Shown here piece by piece: positions 32,277 through 42,128 of a stretch of DNA of 64,000 nucleotides. Position numbers and translations under genes: made by a program. The DNA comes from Halogeometricum rufum (GTDB lineage Archaea; Halobacteriota; Halobacteria; Halobacteriales; Haloferacaceae). Location of the stretch: contig NZ_FOYT01000002.1 in the NCBI RefSeq assembly GCF_900112175.1, forward strand, positions 62,001 to 126,000, given 5' to 3'. Each line of letters opens with the position of its first letter. The stretch's first letter is position 1. The notes beneath the pieces were generated by a model, which saw nothing but the letters and a program-made list of their open reading frames with translations, was not told the origin of the DNA and did no database searches.

Positions 32277-33946
32277 GCGCCGACACCGACCCCACGGAGA
32301 CGGACGACCCGACGGAGACGGAGGCGTTCCGTCGCACCTGCGAGACGCTCGTCGAGCGAATCCTCGACGGCGAGATAGAGCGCGACGACCTCGAATCCGC
32401 GAAACTCGACGCCTGCTCGGAGCACTCCTCGCCGAAGGTGCCGAAGAACGCCGACGTCCTCGAACACGCCCCCGACGGCCGCCGCGAGGAGGTCAAGTCG
32501 GTCGTCCAGCGCAAGCCCGTTCGGACGGCGTCGGGCGTCTCGCCCGTCGCCATCATGACCTCGCCGCACATGTGCCCGCACGGGAAGTGCCTCTACTGCC
32601 CCGGCGGTCCGGCCAGCGAGTTCTCCTCCTCGCAGTCGTACACGGGCCACGAACCCGCCGCCGCGCGCGGCGTCCAGAACGACTACGACCCGTACGGACA
32701 GGTGACGCTCCGTCTGGAGCAACTCCGGCACATCGGCCACCCCGTGGACAAGGTCGAACTGATTCTGATGGGCGGGACGATGACCGCGCGGAGCCACGAC
32801 TACCAGGAGTGGTTCGTCAAGCGCGCACTCGAAGCGATGAACGACTACGACCTCGACTCGGAACCGCGACCCGCCGAGGACCAGTCGTTCAAGCCCGACC
32901 CCGAGGACGTGGAGTTCCGGTATCTGGAGGACGTCATCGCGGAGAACGAGACGGCCGACGTGCGAAACATCGGGACGACGTTCGAGACGAAGCCCGACTG
33001 GTGCGACCCCGAGCAGATAGACCGGATGCTCGACCTGGGGGCGACGAAGGTGGAAGTCGGCGTCCAGACGACGTACGAGCGCATCAACCGCGAGATGCAC
33101 CGCGGGCACGGCGTGCAGGCGTCGCTGGACGCCAACCGCCGTCTCCGCGACTCGGCGTTCAAGGTGGGCTTCCACATGATGCCCGGCCAGCCCGGCATGT
33201 CGAAGGAGATGTGCGTCGAGGACTTCCGGCAACTGTTCGAGAACGCCGACTGGCGGCCGGACTACCTGAAGATATACCCCACGCTCGTCGTCCGCGACAC
33301 CATCACCTACGACATGTGGCGGCGCGACGAGTACGACCCGCTGGACAACGAGGAGGCCGCGGACGTCGTCGCCGAGGTGATGGGGATGATTCCGAAGTAC
33401 ACGCGCCTCCAACGCGTCCAGCGGGACATCCCGGCGGACTTCATCGACGCGGGCGTCTGGAAGTCGAACCTCCGCCAACTCGCCGAGCAACGCGCCGAGG
33501 AGAAGGGCATCGAGGTGAACGACATCCGCGCCCGCGAGGTGGGGATGAACGACGCCGACCCGGACCCCGAACGCGTCGAACTGCAGGTGGAGACGTACGA
33601 GGCGGCCGAGGGGACCGAACACTTCATCTCGTTCGAGGACCCCGCCGAGGACCTGCTGGTCGGCTTCTGTCGCCTCCGGTTCCCGCACGACCCGGTCCGG
33701 AGGGAGTTGGAAGACGCCGCCCTCGTCCGCGAACTCCACGTGTACGGCTCCGAAGTCGGACTGGGCGGCGACGGCGACTGGCAGCACAAGGGGTACGGCC
33801 GCCGCCTCCTCGGCCACGCCGAGGAGATGGCGCGCGACGCCGGCTACGACAAGGTGAGCGTCATCTCCGGTATCGGCGTCCGCGAGTACTACAAGCAGAA
33901 GTTGGGGTACCATCAGGACGGGCCGTACGTCTCGAAGCGGTTCTGA
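32273..33946 (+). CDS. elp3: Elp3 tRNA uridine-34 carboxymethyl/acetyltransferase
   Basis: 557 residues from GTG 32273. Radical SAM cluster motif CPHGKCLYC (C-x4-C-x2-C), TMTARSHDYQEWFVKRAL, VEVGVQTTYERINREMHRGH, and a C-terminal GNAT domain (HKGYGRRLLGHAEEMARDAG, GVREYYKQKLGYHQDGPYV). It modifies U34 of tRNA with acetyl-CoA and SAM. An alternative GTG at 32186 would add 29 poorly conserved-looking residues and would place the TATA element inside the gene, so 32273 is preferred. The last five codons lie in the first of three tandem 90-bp repeats. Confidence 0.95.
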   Translation: MSADTDPTETDDPTETEAFRRTCETLVERILDGEIERDDLESAKLDACSEHSSPKVPKNADVLEHAPDGRREEVKSVVQRKPVRTASGVSPVAIMTSPHMCPHGKCLYCPGGPASEFSSSQSYTGHEPAAARGVQNDYDPYGQVTLRLEQLRHIGHPVDKVELILMGGTMTARSHDYQEWFVKRALEAMNDYDLDSEPRPAEDQSFKPDPEDVEFRYLEDVIAENETADVRNIGTTFETKPDWCDPEQIDRMLDLGATKVEVGVQTTYERINREMHRGHGVQASLDANRRLRDSAFKVGFHMMPGQPGMSKEMCVEDFRQLFENADWRPDYLKIYPTLVVRDTITYDMWRRDEYDPLDNEEAADVVAEVMGMIPKYTRLQRVQRDIPADFIDAGVWKSNLRQLAEQRAEEKGIEVNDIRAREVGMNDADPDPERVELQVETYEAAEGTEHFISFEDPAEDLLVGFCRLRFPHDPVRRELEDAALVRELHVYGSEVGLGGDGDWQHKGYGRRLLGHAEEMARDAGYDKVSVISGIGVREYYKQKLGYHQDGPYVSKRF

Positions 33947-34192
33947 GGTGTGGCGGTTTTTTCCACCAGGTTTTGCGGGGGCGAGCGAAGCGAGCCCCCG
34001 GAAAAAGTGGGGGTGTAGGTCTCGAAGCGGTTCTGAGGTGTGGCGGTTTTTTCCACCAGGTTTTGCGGGGGCGAGCGAAGCGAGCCCCCGGAAAAAGTGG
34101 GGGTGTAGGTCTCGAAGCGGTTCTGAGGTGTGGCGGTTTTTTCCACCAGGTTTTGCGGGGGCGAGCGGAGCGAGCCCCCGGAAAAAGTGGGG
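33929..34192. repeat. Three tandem 90-bp repeats starting in the 3' end of elp3
   Basis: Copies start at 33929, 34019 and 34109; the third ends near 34192. Each starts with the final elp3 codons for VSKRF plus TGA and includes a stem-loop built on GGGGGC...GCCCCC with a GAGCGAAGC centre. Copies 1 and 2 are the same over the readable length; copy 3 differs by one base in the loop arm (GAGCGGAGC). The hairpin plus nearby T-run (GGTTTTTTCC) could act as terminator, so the array may be a triplicated terminator. Confidence 0.9.
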
Positions 34193-34281
34193 TCGGAGCA
34201 GGTTAGTCTCGCCGCGGGGTGGCGGTTCGACCGCCGCCGGCGAGTGCGACGACTTTTGAGGCTCGCCACGAATCCTCGGAC

Positions 34282-34644
34282 ATGGTCTCGCTTCGCGGTC
34301 CCGCTTGGGTGGGTGCCGCCGGGTTCGTCCTCGTCGCCGTCGGCCTCGGGTTCCTCCTCACGGGCGCGCCAATCGTCGGCATCGGCTTCTGCGCCCTCGC
34401 GGTCGGACTCGTCGCCGTCGCCGTCCGCGACGACGACGAGACGGACACCTCGACGCGCGCGGCGACGCCCGACGAACCGGCCGACGACGCCCTCGCGACG
34501 CTCCGGGAACGGTACGCTCGCGGGGACCTCTCGGACGCGCAGTTCGAGGCGAAACTGGAACGACTCCTCGAAGTCGAGACGCGTGAGGACCTCGAGGTGA
34601 GCGTCGAACGGCGGACCGAAGCAGTCGAAACAGAGCGCGAGTGA
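34282..34644 (+). CDS. Small membrane protein with SHOCT domain
   Basis: 120 residues: two membrane helices (VGAAGFVLVAVGLGFLLTG, IGFCALAVGLVAVAV), an acidic linker and a C-terminal SHOCT motif (ATLRERYARGDLSDAQFEAK). SHOCT domains are short oligomerisation modules common in haloarchaea. ATG at 34282 with a membrane segment right after it; upstream frame codons look noncoding. Confidence 0.8.
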   Translation: MVSLRGPAWVGAAGFVLVAVGLGFLLTGAPIVGIGFCALAVGLVAVAVRDDDETDTSTRAATPDEPADDALATLRERYARGDLSDAQFEAKLERLLEVETREDLEVSVERRTEAVETERE

Positions 34645-34771
34645 GTCCGCCGTTCCGACGGCAGACGTATCAGATTTGATTTCTCTCCGTCGGACTTATA
34701 CGTAACCGCCCCCGCCTCTACGACGATATGGGACGCGACGCGACTGCCGTGCGGTCCCGGGGGCGGTCCTG

Positions 34772-35968
34772 ATGCAGGTGGGGGAGTTCCTCGCGACGGC
34801 CCGGTCCTCGCTGGCGCAGGTGGCGACGACCGAGGCGCGTCTCGGCGCGACGGCGGTGCTCGTCGGCTCTGCCGTCACTGTCGCACTGTTGCTCGCACCG
34901 CGGGCGGTGACCCGCGCCGCCCGCGAGTTGGACGACCGGGTGCTGTCGGACCCGCGGATACCCGACTCGGTGTCCGAGGCGCGGTGGGTGCTCCCGCCGT
35001 CGGTGGTCGTGCGAACGCTCCAGACGGGCGTGTTCGTCGCCGCGACGCTGGCCGTCCTCGTCGTCTGGGGGCGCGAGGACCTCGCACTCGCGGCGACGGT
35101 GTTGCTCGCGAGTCTCGCGCCGGTCGCGGGGCGCGTCCTCCTGACGGCGGCGCTGTTCGTCGGCGCGTACGTCGGCATCGACGCCCTGGAGTCGTGGCTG
35201 ACGGCCTACGCCGCCGACTCGGACCGCATCAACGAACATCAGGAGGGCATCGTCTTCCGCGTCCTCCAGTTGGTCGTCCTCCTCGCGGTGGGACTGGCGA
35301 CCCTGACCGTCTGGGACGCCGAACTCGGCAGCCTCCTCGTCGGTGCCGGCTTCCTCGGAATCGTCGTCGGGATGGCCGCCAGACAGACGCTCGGGTCGCT
35401 CATCGCCGGGTTCGTCCTGATGTTCTCCCGACCGTTCGAGATAGGCGACTGGGTGGAGATAGACGGCGAGGAGGGCATCGTCTCGGACATCACCATCATC
35501 AACACCCGTCTGCGGAACTTCGACGGCGAGTCGGTGGTGTTCCCGAACGACCGCGTGACGAAGGCGACCATCACGAACCGGACGCGCCGGGACCAACTCC
35601 GCCTCACCGTGGAGGTCGGCGTCGACTACGAGACGGACCTCGACCTGGCCGTCGGCGTCGCGGAGGCGGCCGTCGAAGACCTGGGCGTCGTCGCGGACGT
35701 GCCGGCACCGAACGTCCTCCCGACGACGTTCGGCGACTCGGCGGTCGGGCTCACAGTTCGCTTCTGGATAAAGCACCCGTCCGCGCCTCGGCGCGCGAAG
35801 GCGAACGCGGCCGTCGTGCAGGCGATAAAGGAGGCGTTCGACGGCCGGGGAATCAAGATACCCTACCCGCAGCGAGAACTCGCGGGACGCGAGGAGGCCG
35901 GTGGGTTCGCCGTCCGCGACGGCGTCGAGAGCGAGGAGCCGCCGACGTCGGTCAGTACGACCGACTGA
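34772..35968 (+). CDS. MscS-family mechanosensitive channel
   Basis: 398 residues. About four membrane helices, then the MscS core: GFLGIVVGMAARQTLGSLIA (pore helix TM3), PFEIGDWVEIDGEEGIVSDI and RNFDGESVVFPNDRVTKATI (beta domain), and a C-terminal alpha/beta domain. It releases solutes on hypo-osmotic shock, important for a halophile. Start ATG 34772; the first helix is shorter than in large MscK-type channels. Confidence 0.92.
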   Translation: MQVGEFLATARSSLAQVATTEARLGATAVLVGSAVTVALLLAPRAVTRAARELDDRVLSDPRIPDSVSEARWVLPPSVVVRTLQTGVFVAATLAVLVVWGREDLALAATVLLASLAPVAGRVLLTAALFVGAYVGIDALESWLTAYAADSDRINEHQEGIVFRVLQLVVLLAVGLATLTVWDAELGSLLVGAGFLGIVVGMAARQTLGSLIAGFVLMFSRPFEIGDWVEIDGEEGIVSDITIINTRLRNFDGESVVFPNDRVTKATITNRTRRDQLRLTVEVGVDYETDLDLAVGVAEAAVEDLGVVADVPAPNVLPTTFGDSAVGLTVRFWIKHPSAPRRAKANAAVVQAIKEAFDGRGIKIPYPQRELAGREEAGGFAVRDGVESEEPPTSVSTTD

Positions 35969-36054
35969 GGGCGGCGGACTGGCGCGTCTCGGCCGACCAC
36001 CTTCCGACCGACGGGAGAGTCGACCCGACTCGCGGACCGTCGAGACGGCCGGCG

Positions 36055-36576
36055 TCACAGCGACTTCTGCATCGCGATGTGCGGGATGCCGGCGTCGTCG
36101 AACTCGTCGCCGAACGCGCTGTAGCCGAGCGACTCGTAGAACGGCTGGACGCGCCGCTGAGCGTTGAGCCGCACCCGCGAGAACCCCACCTCGCGGGCCT
36201 CGCGTTCGGCGGCGGCCATCACGCGGCGGCCCCAGCCTTCGCCGCGCCTGTCCTCGGCGACGACGACGCGTTCGACCTTGGCCGTCTCCTCGTCGTACGC
36301 GCGTATCCGCGCCGCGCCGACGACGGTGTCGTCGTCGTAGGCGACGAGGTGCGTCGCGTCGGCGTCCGGTTCGTCGTGCTCGTCCCACTCCAGTTCCTCG
36401 GCGACGCCCTGTTCCTCGACGAACACCTCGCGGCGAATCGAGAAGGCGTCGTCGCGTTCCGCCTCCGTCTCGGCGACGAACACGCCCGTTCGCGGCGACT
36501 CGGACGGGTCGTCCCCGTCCGTCGCGCCGGCCGCGGCGTTCTCGTCCGTCTCGCCGTCTTCGTTCCGGTCGGTCAC
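36055..36576 (-). CDS. GNAT-family N-acetyltransferase
   Basis: 173 residues: acidic N-terminal tail of about 30 residues, then FSIRREVFVEEQGVAEELEW (ElaA-like start), AKVERVVVAEDRRGEGWGRR (acetyl-CoA loop) and VQPFYESLGYSAFGDEF. Matches ElaA-like acetyltransferases. Substrate unknown. Convergent with mscS, and divergent from the membrane gene at 36658. Confidence 0.88.
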   Translation of the reverse strand: MTDRNEDGETDENAAAGATDGDDPSESPRTGVFVAETEAERDDAFSIRREVFVEEQGVAEELEWDEHDEPDADATHLVAYDDDTVVGAARIRAYDEETAKVERVVVAEDRRGEGWGRRVMAAAEREAREVGFSRVRLNAQRRVQPFYESLGYSAFGDEFDDAGIPHIAMQKSL

Positions 36577-36657
36577 GTCTCACCCAACGGCCCCCTCCCG
36601 ACTGAGCGTTTCGGCTTCGGGCAAAGACTCAACACTCGCTTCGACGAACGTGTCGGT

Positions 36658-37107
36658 ATGGCCTCGGGCACCCCGTCGACGACGATACAGTCGCTCGTTC
36701 TCGGGCGCGACCCCGAGCAGTCGGTGCGCCTCACCGCGGTGGCCGCGGGACTGTTCCTCGTCGTCTTCTTCCTGCACCTGCCGCCGAGACTCGTCGGGAG
36801 CCTCTCCGTCCCGTTCGGACTGTTCCTCCCCGCACTCGTCGCCATCTGCGTCCTCGTGGCCGCCGTCGGCGCGTTCCTGAACGACGGCCTCCTCGTCAGC
36901 GTCGCCCTCGCGAGCGGGCCGAGTCTCGGCTTCTACCTGCCGCTTGCGCTGTTCAGCCTCACGACGCCGCAGAACACCGTCGCCGAGAGCCTCGCGTTCG
37001 GAACCATCTTCGCCGTCGTCTGCGGCGCCGTCGGGTTCGTCGTCGGCGCGGGCGTCCGCCGACTCGCGCGGCGATTCGGGTGGGGGACGGCCGCGGACGG
37101 CACGTAG
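36658..37107 (+). CDS. Hypothetical membrane protein
   Basis: 149 residues with four membrane helices (AAGLFLVVFFLHLPPRLVG, LFLPALVAICVLVAAVGAFL, VSVALASGPSLGFYLPLALF, GTIFAVVCGAVGFVVGAGV). No family recognised. Start at ATG 36658 following GTCGGT; 59 bases before rqcH on the same strand. Confidence 0.7.
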   Translation: MASGTPSTTIQSLVLGRDPEQSVRLTAVAAGLFLVVFFLHLPPRLVGSLSVPFGLFLPALVAICVLVAAVGAFLNDGLLVSVALASGPSLGFYLPLALFSLTTPQNTVAESLAFGTIFAVVCGAVGFVVGAGVRRLARRFGWGTAADGT

Positions 37108-37166
37108 CCCGCCACGCGCGTCGCCCGAACGTGCGGCTTTTCAGCCGCGCCCGTGAATGCGGGGGT

Positions 37167-39278
37167 ATGGACCCGAAGCGGGAGTTGACGAGCGTCGACC
37201 TCTCGGCCCTCGTCACCGAGTTGAATCGGTACGAGGGGGCGAAGGTCGACAAGGCCTATCTCTACGGCGACGACCTGCTTCGCCTGCGGATGCGCGACTT
37301 CGACCGGGGTCGCGTCGAACTCATCGTCGAAGTCGGCGACGTGAAACGGGCGCACACGGCCAAACCGGAACACGTGCCGGACGCTCCCGGGCGGCCGCCG
37401 AACTTCGCGATGATGCTTCGGAACCGCCTCAGCGGAGCCGACTTCGCGGGCGTCGAGCAGTACGAGTTCGACCGCATCCTCTCGTTCGACTTCGAACGCG
37501 ACGACGAGGACACCACTATCGTCGTCGAGTTGTTCGGACAGGGCAACGTCGCCGTCCTCGACGAGACGGGCGAAGTCGTCCGCAGTCTGGAGACGGTGCG
37601 GCTGAAGTCCCGCACCGTCGCCCCCGGCGCGCAGTACGAGTTCCCCTCCTCCCGGCTCCATCCGTTCACGGTGAGTTACGAGGGGTTCAAGCGTCGCATG
37701 GAGGACTCCGACACCGACGTGGTGCGGACGCTGGCGACGCAGGTGAACCTCGGCGGCCTGTACGCCGAGGAGTTCTGCACCCGCGCGGGCGTCGAGAAGA
37801 CGATGGACATCGCCGACGCCGGCGACGAGGAGTTCCGCGCCGTCTACGACGCCATCCAGTCGTTCCACGAACGCCTCAAGTCGGGCGACTTCGACCCGCG
37901 CGTGTACGAGGAGGACGGCGCCGTCGTGGACGCGACGCCGTTCCCCCTCGAAGAACACGCGGCCGAGGGGCTGAACAGCGAGTCGCACGACTCGTTCAAC
38001 GACGCCCTCGACGAGTACTTCTACCGACTGGACCGCACCGCCGAGGACGAACCCGAGGAGGAACCGGGGTCGAACCGCCCGGACTTCGAGGCCGAGATAG
38101 AGAAGAAACAGCGCATCATCGAGCAACAGGAGGGCGCCATCGAGGGGTTCGAGCAACAGGCGCAGACGGAACGCGAACGCGCCGAACTGCTGTACGCCAA
38201 CTACGACCTGGTGGACGAGGTGCTGTCGACGGTTCGCTCGGCCCGCGAGGAGGACGTGCCGTGGGACGAAATCCGTCAGACGCTCGAAGACGGGGCCGAA
38301 CGCGGCATCCCCGCCGCCGAGGCAGTCGTCGACGTCGACGGCGCGGAGGGCACCGTCACCGTCGAACTCGACGGCACGCGCGTCGAAGTCGAGGTGGACA
38401 CCGGCGTCGAGAAGAACGCCGACAGGCTCTACACGGAGGCCAAGCGCGTCGAGGGGAAGAAGGAGGGCGCGCAGGCGGCCATCGAGGACACCCGCGAGGA
38501 ACTGGCCGAGGTGAAGGCCCGCCGCGACGCGTGGGAGGCCGACGACGACGAAGAGGAGGAAGACGAGGAGTCGGAACCCGAGGACGTCGACTGGCTCTCG
38601 CGTTCGTCCATCCCGCTCCGGACCGAAGAGCACTGGTACGAGCGGTTCCGCTGGTTCCGCACCTCCGACGGCTACCTCGTCATCGGCGGCCGCAACGCCG
38701 ACCAGAACGAGGAGATAGTCAAGAAGTACCTGAACAAACACGACCTGTTCTTCCACACGCAGGCGCACGGCGGCCCCGTCACCGTCGTGAAGGCGACGGG
38801 CCCCTCCGAACCGTCGCAGGCGGTGGAGTTCCCCGACTCGACGAAGCGGGAGGCGGCGCAGTTCGCCGTCTCGTACTCCTCGACGTGGAAGGAGGGCCGA
38901 TTCGAGGGCGAGGCGTACATGGTGACGCCCGACCAGGTGTCGAAGACGCCCGAGTCCGGCGAGTACATCGAGAAGGGGTCGTTCGTCGTCCGCGGCGACC
39001 GGACGTACTTCCGCGACGTGGCGGCGGAGGTTCTCGTCGGCGTCCAGTGCGAGGGCGAGACGCGCGTGCTGGGCGGCCCGCCGACGGCCATCGAGGGCCG
39101 CGTGGAGACGGCCGTCCGCCTGCAACCCGGCCGCTACGCGCAGAACGACGCCGCGAAGATGGTGTACCGCCGCTTCAAGGAGACGTTCGCCGACCAGTCG
39201 TTCGTCCGGAAGGTGGCCAGCCCGGACAAGATTCAGGAGTTCCTCCCCCCGGGCGGGAGCGAACTGCTGGACGACTGA
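37167..39278 (+). CDS. rqcH: RqcH (NEMF/Tae2/FbpA family) ribosome quality-control protein
   Basis: 703 residues. NFACT-N domain (LTSVDLSALVTELNRYEGAK, NFAMMLRNRLSGADFAGVEQ), helix-hairpin-helix region, a coiled coil around 315-360 and 430-470, and the NFACT-R domain (DGYLVIGGRNADQNEEIVKK, FFHTQAHGGPVTVVKA). In bacteria and eukaryotes this family binds the 60S/50S-peptidyl-tRNA complex and recruits tRNA for C-terminal tailing. ATG at 37167. Close to pelA (40967), suggesting a translation-rescue neighbourhood. Confidence 0.95.
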   Translation: MDPKRELTSVDLSALVTELNRYEGAKVDKAYLYGDDLLRLRMRDFDRGRVELIVEVGDVKRAHTAKPEHVPDAPGRPPNFAMMLRNRLSGADFAGVEQYEFDRILSFDFERDDEDTTIVVELFGQGNVAVLDETGEVVRSLETVRLKSRTVAPGAQYEFPSSRLHPFTVSYEGFKRRMEDSDTDVVRTLATQVNLGGLYAEEFCTRAGVEKTMDIADAGDEEFRAVYDAIQSFHERLKSGDFDPRVYEEDGAVVDATPFPLEEHAAEGLNSESHDSFNDALDEYFYRLDRTAEDEPEEEPGSNRPDFEAEIEKKQRIIEQQEGAIEGFEQQAQTERERAELLYANYDLVDEVLSTVRSAREEDVPWDEIRQTLEDGAERGIPAAEAVVDVDGAEGTVTVELDGTRVEVEVDTGVEKNADRLYTEAKRVEGKKEGAQAAIEDTREELAEVKARRDAWEADDDEEEEDEESEPEDVDWLSRSSIPLRTEEHWYERFRWFRTSDGYLVIGGRNADQNEEIVKKYLNKHDLFFHTQAHGGPVTVVKATGPSEPSQAVEFPDSTKREAAQFAVSYSSTWKEGRFEGEAYMVTPDQVSKTPESGEYIEKGSFVVRGDRTYFRDVAAEVLVGVQCEGETRVLGGPPTAIEGRVETAVRLQPGRYAQNDAAKMVYRRFKETFADQSFVRKVASPDKIQEFLPPGGSELLDD

Positions 39279-39463
39279 GAGATTCCGCCGTAGCGGACCT
39301 AATACTCAGTTATTCCGACTGTACGGGTCTATATTTATCTCTCGAACCGACGTATCTCTCCCCGAGCGCACACTCGGTCCTCACGACCGTCGAGACGGAT
39401 GCACGATAGCGGACGGCCACCTGGCCGACGCGAGTGCGGACGCGAGCGCGCTCGTGAAACAAC

Positions 39464-40180
39464 ATGATTAGCGATTCACTCAACTACCTACGAAACGACG
39501 AAGACTGGGTAAAGACGGTCCTCATCGGTGGCGTCCTCAGCCTCCTCAGCGTCCTCATCGTCCCCACGATTCTGGTCGCGGGGTATCTCGTCCGGGTCGT
39601 CCGCGCGACGATGCACGGCGACGAGCAACCGCCGGCGTTCGACGAATGGGGTGACTTGGCGGTAGACGGCCTGAAGGCCGCGGTCATCGCCATCGTCTAC
39701 GGGTTCGTCCCGACGCTCATCGCCGGCGTGCTGGTCGGCGGGGCCGTCTTCACCATCGTGATGGGCGACGCGGCGGGGTCGAGCGGACTGGCCGCTCTCG
39801 GCGGCCTCGGCATCCTCGTGGGCCTCCTCGTCTCGTTCGTCCTCGGCCTGCTGGCGGCGTACGTCATCCCGGCGGCCGTCGCGAACTTCGCGGAGACCGA
39901 CCAGATGGGCAAGGCGTTCTCGTTCGGCGACCTGCGCCCCATCCTCACCTCGGGTAAGTACTTCACGGCGTGGGTGAGCGGCTTCGCCGTCATCTTCGTC
40001 GGCGCGTTGGTCGCGGGCGTTCTGAACGCCATCCCGGTGCTCGGCCTCATCGCCGGCGGGTTCCTCGGCTTCTACGCCGCGGTGGCCGCGTACTACCTCA
40101 TCGGGACCGCGTGGGGCGAACTCCACGACATCGAGATGCGCGAGAGCGAGGACCGGCCCGACGAACAGGCCGCTATCTGA
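39464..40180 (+). CDS. DUF4013 membrane protein 1
   Basis: 238 residues; begins SDSLNYLRNDEDWVKTVLIG and has about six membrane helices with VRATMHGDEQPPAFDEWGDL in the first loop, the DUF4013 pattern. Function unknown. A TATA-like element (39329-39339) lies 125 bases upstream, so the leader may be about 100 bases. Tandem paralogue follows. Confidence 0.82.
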   Translation: MISDSLNYLRNDEDWVKTVLIGGVLSLLSVLIVPTILVAGYLVRVVRATMHGDEQPPAFDEWGDLAVDGLKAAVIAIVYGFVPTLIAGVLVGGAVFTIVMGDAAGSSGLAALGGLGILVGLLVSFVLGLLAAYVIPAAVANFAETDQMGKAFSFGDLRPILTSGKYFTAWVSGFAVIFVGALVAGVLNAIPVLGLIAGGFLGFYAAVAAYYLIGTAWGELHDIEMRESEDRPDEQAAI

Positions 40181-40235
40181 GCGGAACACGACTTTTGATA
40201 AAGAGTTAACTTATCGACGGGTGTCGATTCGGCCG

Positions 40236-40919
40236 ATGCTAGGTGACGCCCTGTCGTACCCGCGGAACAGTTCGGACTGGATACCGACGATTCTCATCGG
40301 TGGGCTGCTCAGCGTCCTCAGCGTCCTCGTCCTCCCGGTGTTCGTCGTGCAGGGCTACTCGCTCCGCGTCATGCGGAGTGCGGCGAAGGGCGAAGAGGCC
40401 GCCCCGTCGTTCACCGACTGGGGGGGCCTCGTCGTGGACGGACTCAAGCTATTCCTCGTCAGCCTCGTGTACGGCCTCCTCGTGTTCGTCCCGATGGCTC
40501 TCGTGGGCGTCGTCCTCGGATTCGGTTCCGCGCTCCTCTCCGACCCCACGACCGGTCCGAGCGCCGCGTTCGGGGTCGCCACGCTCCTCGGGTTCGCCGT
40601 CGTCGGCCTGTTCGGCCTCCTGGTCGGCTACTTCGCCCCCGCCGGGTACGCCAACTTCGCCGTCGAGGACTCCCTCGGGGCGGCGTTCGACGTCTCGACC
40701 ATCGTCGCGGCGGCGACGACGGGCGAGTACTTCAAGGCGTGGGTGTTGGCCATCGTCGTCGGTGTCGTCCTCGGTACCGTCGGCGCGGCACTCTCAGTCG
40801 TCCTCGTGGGTATCTTCGTCATCTTCTACGCGCAGGTCGTCACCTACTACCTGTTCGGCCGCGGGTTCGCCGAGGGTCTCGGGAAGAAGCGTCGCGGCGT
40901 GGTCGAGTCCGACTACTGA
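40236..40919 (+). CDS. DUF4013 membrane protein 2
   Basis: 227 residues from ATG 40236 ([20 protein letters not shown]), chosen because it aligns with the start of the upstream paralogue and lies about 25 bases after a TTAACTTATC element. GTG 40221 is an alternative. Six membrane helices and [20 protein letters not shown]. It is a tandem duplicate of the 39464 gene, well diverged. Confidence 0.82.
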   Translation: MLGDALSYPRNSSDWIPTILIGGLLSVLSVLVLPVFVVQGYSLRVMRSAAKGEEAAPSFTDWGGLVVDGLKLFLVSLVYGLLVFVPMALVGVVLGFGSALLSDPTTGPSAAFGVATLLGFAVVGLFGLLVGYFAPAGYANFAVEDSLGAAFDVSTIVAAATTGEYFKAWVLAIVVGVVLGTVGAALSVVLVGIFVIFYAQVVTYYLFGRGFAEGLGKKRRGVVESDY

Positions 40920-40966
40920 ACGGACGGTATAGCAGCACCTTTCCCCGCCGGCCCCGCACGTCGGAT

Positions 40967-42034
40967 ATGCGCATTTCGAGTCGCGGACGCGGCGAGGAGG
41001 GCCGCGAACGCATCACGCTCGTCCCCGAGAACGTGGACGACCTCTGGCACCTCTCGCACGTCCTCGAGTCGGGCGATTTGGTCTCCGGCGACACCACTCG
41101 CCGCATCCAGCGAGACGACGACCAGATGCGGGACACGGGCGGCCAACGCGAACACATGCACGTCACAATCAGCGTCGGCGACGTGGAGTTCGCGCGTTTC
41201 GCCAACCGTCTCCGCGTCGGCGGCGAGATAGTCGGCTGTTCCCGCGAGGACCAACTCGGGCACCACCACACGCTGAACGTCGAAGAACACGACGAAGTGA
41301 CCATCGAGAAGCACTTCAAGCCGGACCAGATCGACCGCATCGAGGAGGCCGAGGAGGCCGCCGAGAACCCCGACGTGGTCATCGCCACCGTCGAGGAGGG
41401 CGAGGCACACATCCACACCGTCGCGCAGTACGGAACCGAGGAGCGCTTCTCGTTCACCGCGCCGACGGGGAAGGGCGAGTACGCCCGCCCGCGGTCGGAG
41501 TTGTTCGCGGAACTCGGGAAGGCCCTGTCGCGGATGGACGTCGACGCCATCATCCTCGCGGGACCGGGGTTCACGAAGCAGGACGCCCGCGACTACGTCG
41601 CGGAGAATCACCCCGACGTGGCCGAGAAGATGACCGTCGTGGACACCTCCAGCGTCGGCGACAGGGGCGTCCACGAGGTGCTGAAACGCGGCGCGGTGGA
41701 CGAGGTGCAGACGCAGACGCGCATCTCGAAGGAGGCTGACCTCATCGACGACCTGATGGAGGGCATCGCCACGGGCGAGAAGGTGGCCTACGGAATCGAG
41801 GCAGTCGCCGAAGCCGCCGAGTTCGGCGCGGTGGAGACGCTCCTCGTCCTCGACGAACGCCTGCGCGAGGAACGACAGGGGCAGGGCGACTGGGACGTGG
41901 ACGTGAACGAGGTCATCCAGAGCGTCGAACGGCAGGGCGGCGACGTCGCCGTCTTCTCCTCGGAGTTCGACCCCGGCCGCCAACTGAAGAACCTCGGCGG
42001 CATCGCGGCCATCCTCCGCTATCGGTTGCAGTGA
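40967..42034 (+). CDS. pelA: Pelota (Dom34) mRNA surveillance protein
   Basis: 355 residues with the three Pelota domains: Sm-like N-terminal ([20 protein letters not shown]), central eRF1-like without GGQ (as expected for Pelota; [20 protein letters not shown]), and C-terminal ([28 protein letters not shown]). With aEF1A/ABCE1 it splits stalled ribosomes. The long frame upstream of 40967 overlaps the DUF4013 gene and is discarded. Confidence 0.96.
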   Translation: MRISSRGRGEEGRERITLVPENVDDLWHLSHVLESGDLVSGDTTRRIQRDDDQMRDTGGQREHMHVTISVGDVEFARFANRLRVGGEIVGCSREDQLGHHHTLNVEEHDEVTIEKHFKPDQIDRIEEAEEAAENPDVVIATVEEGEAHIHTVAQYGTEERFSFTAPTGKGEYARPRSELFAELGKALSRMDVDAIILAGPGFTKQDARDYVAENHPDVAEKMTVVDTSSVGDRGVHEVLKRGAVDEVQTQTRISKEADLIDDLMEGIATGEKVAYGIEAVAEAAEFGAVETLLVLDERLREERQGQGDWDVDVNEVIQSVERQGGDVAVFSSEFDPGRQLKNLGGIAAILRYRLQ

Positions 42035-42128
42035 GGCGCGCCCGCTGTCGGCCCGCGCCACTCGTGCGGACGCCCGCCGCCTCGAACGTCGGCAGAACGC
42101 CTTTGCCCGGAGAGTGCCAACGTCTTGC

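Noticed and set aside
30926-33913. Minus-strand open frame of about 1000 codons opposite elp3 and the methyltransferase
   Set aside because: Antisense of two well-supported genes; the product is Arg/His/Val-rich without any domain.
33913-34269. Minus-strand frame coding a peptide repeated three times
   Set aside because: A result of the tandem 90-bp repeat; period 90 is divisible by three so any frame stays open. No gene-like start.
36933-39125. Minus-strand frame of about 730 codons
   Set aside because: Antisense of rqcH; no family match.
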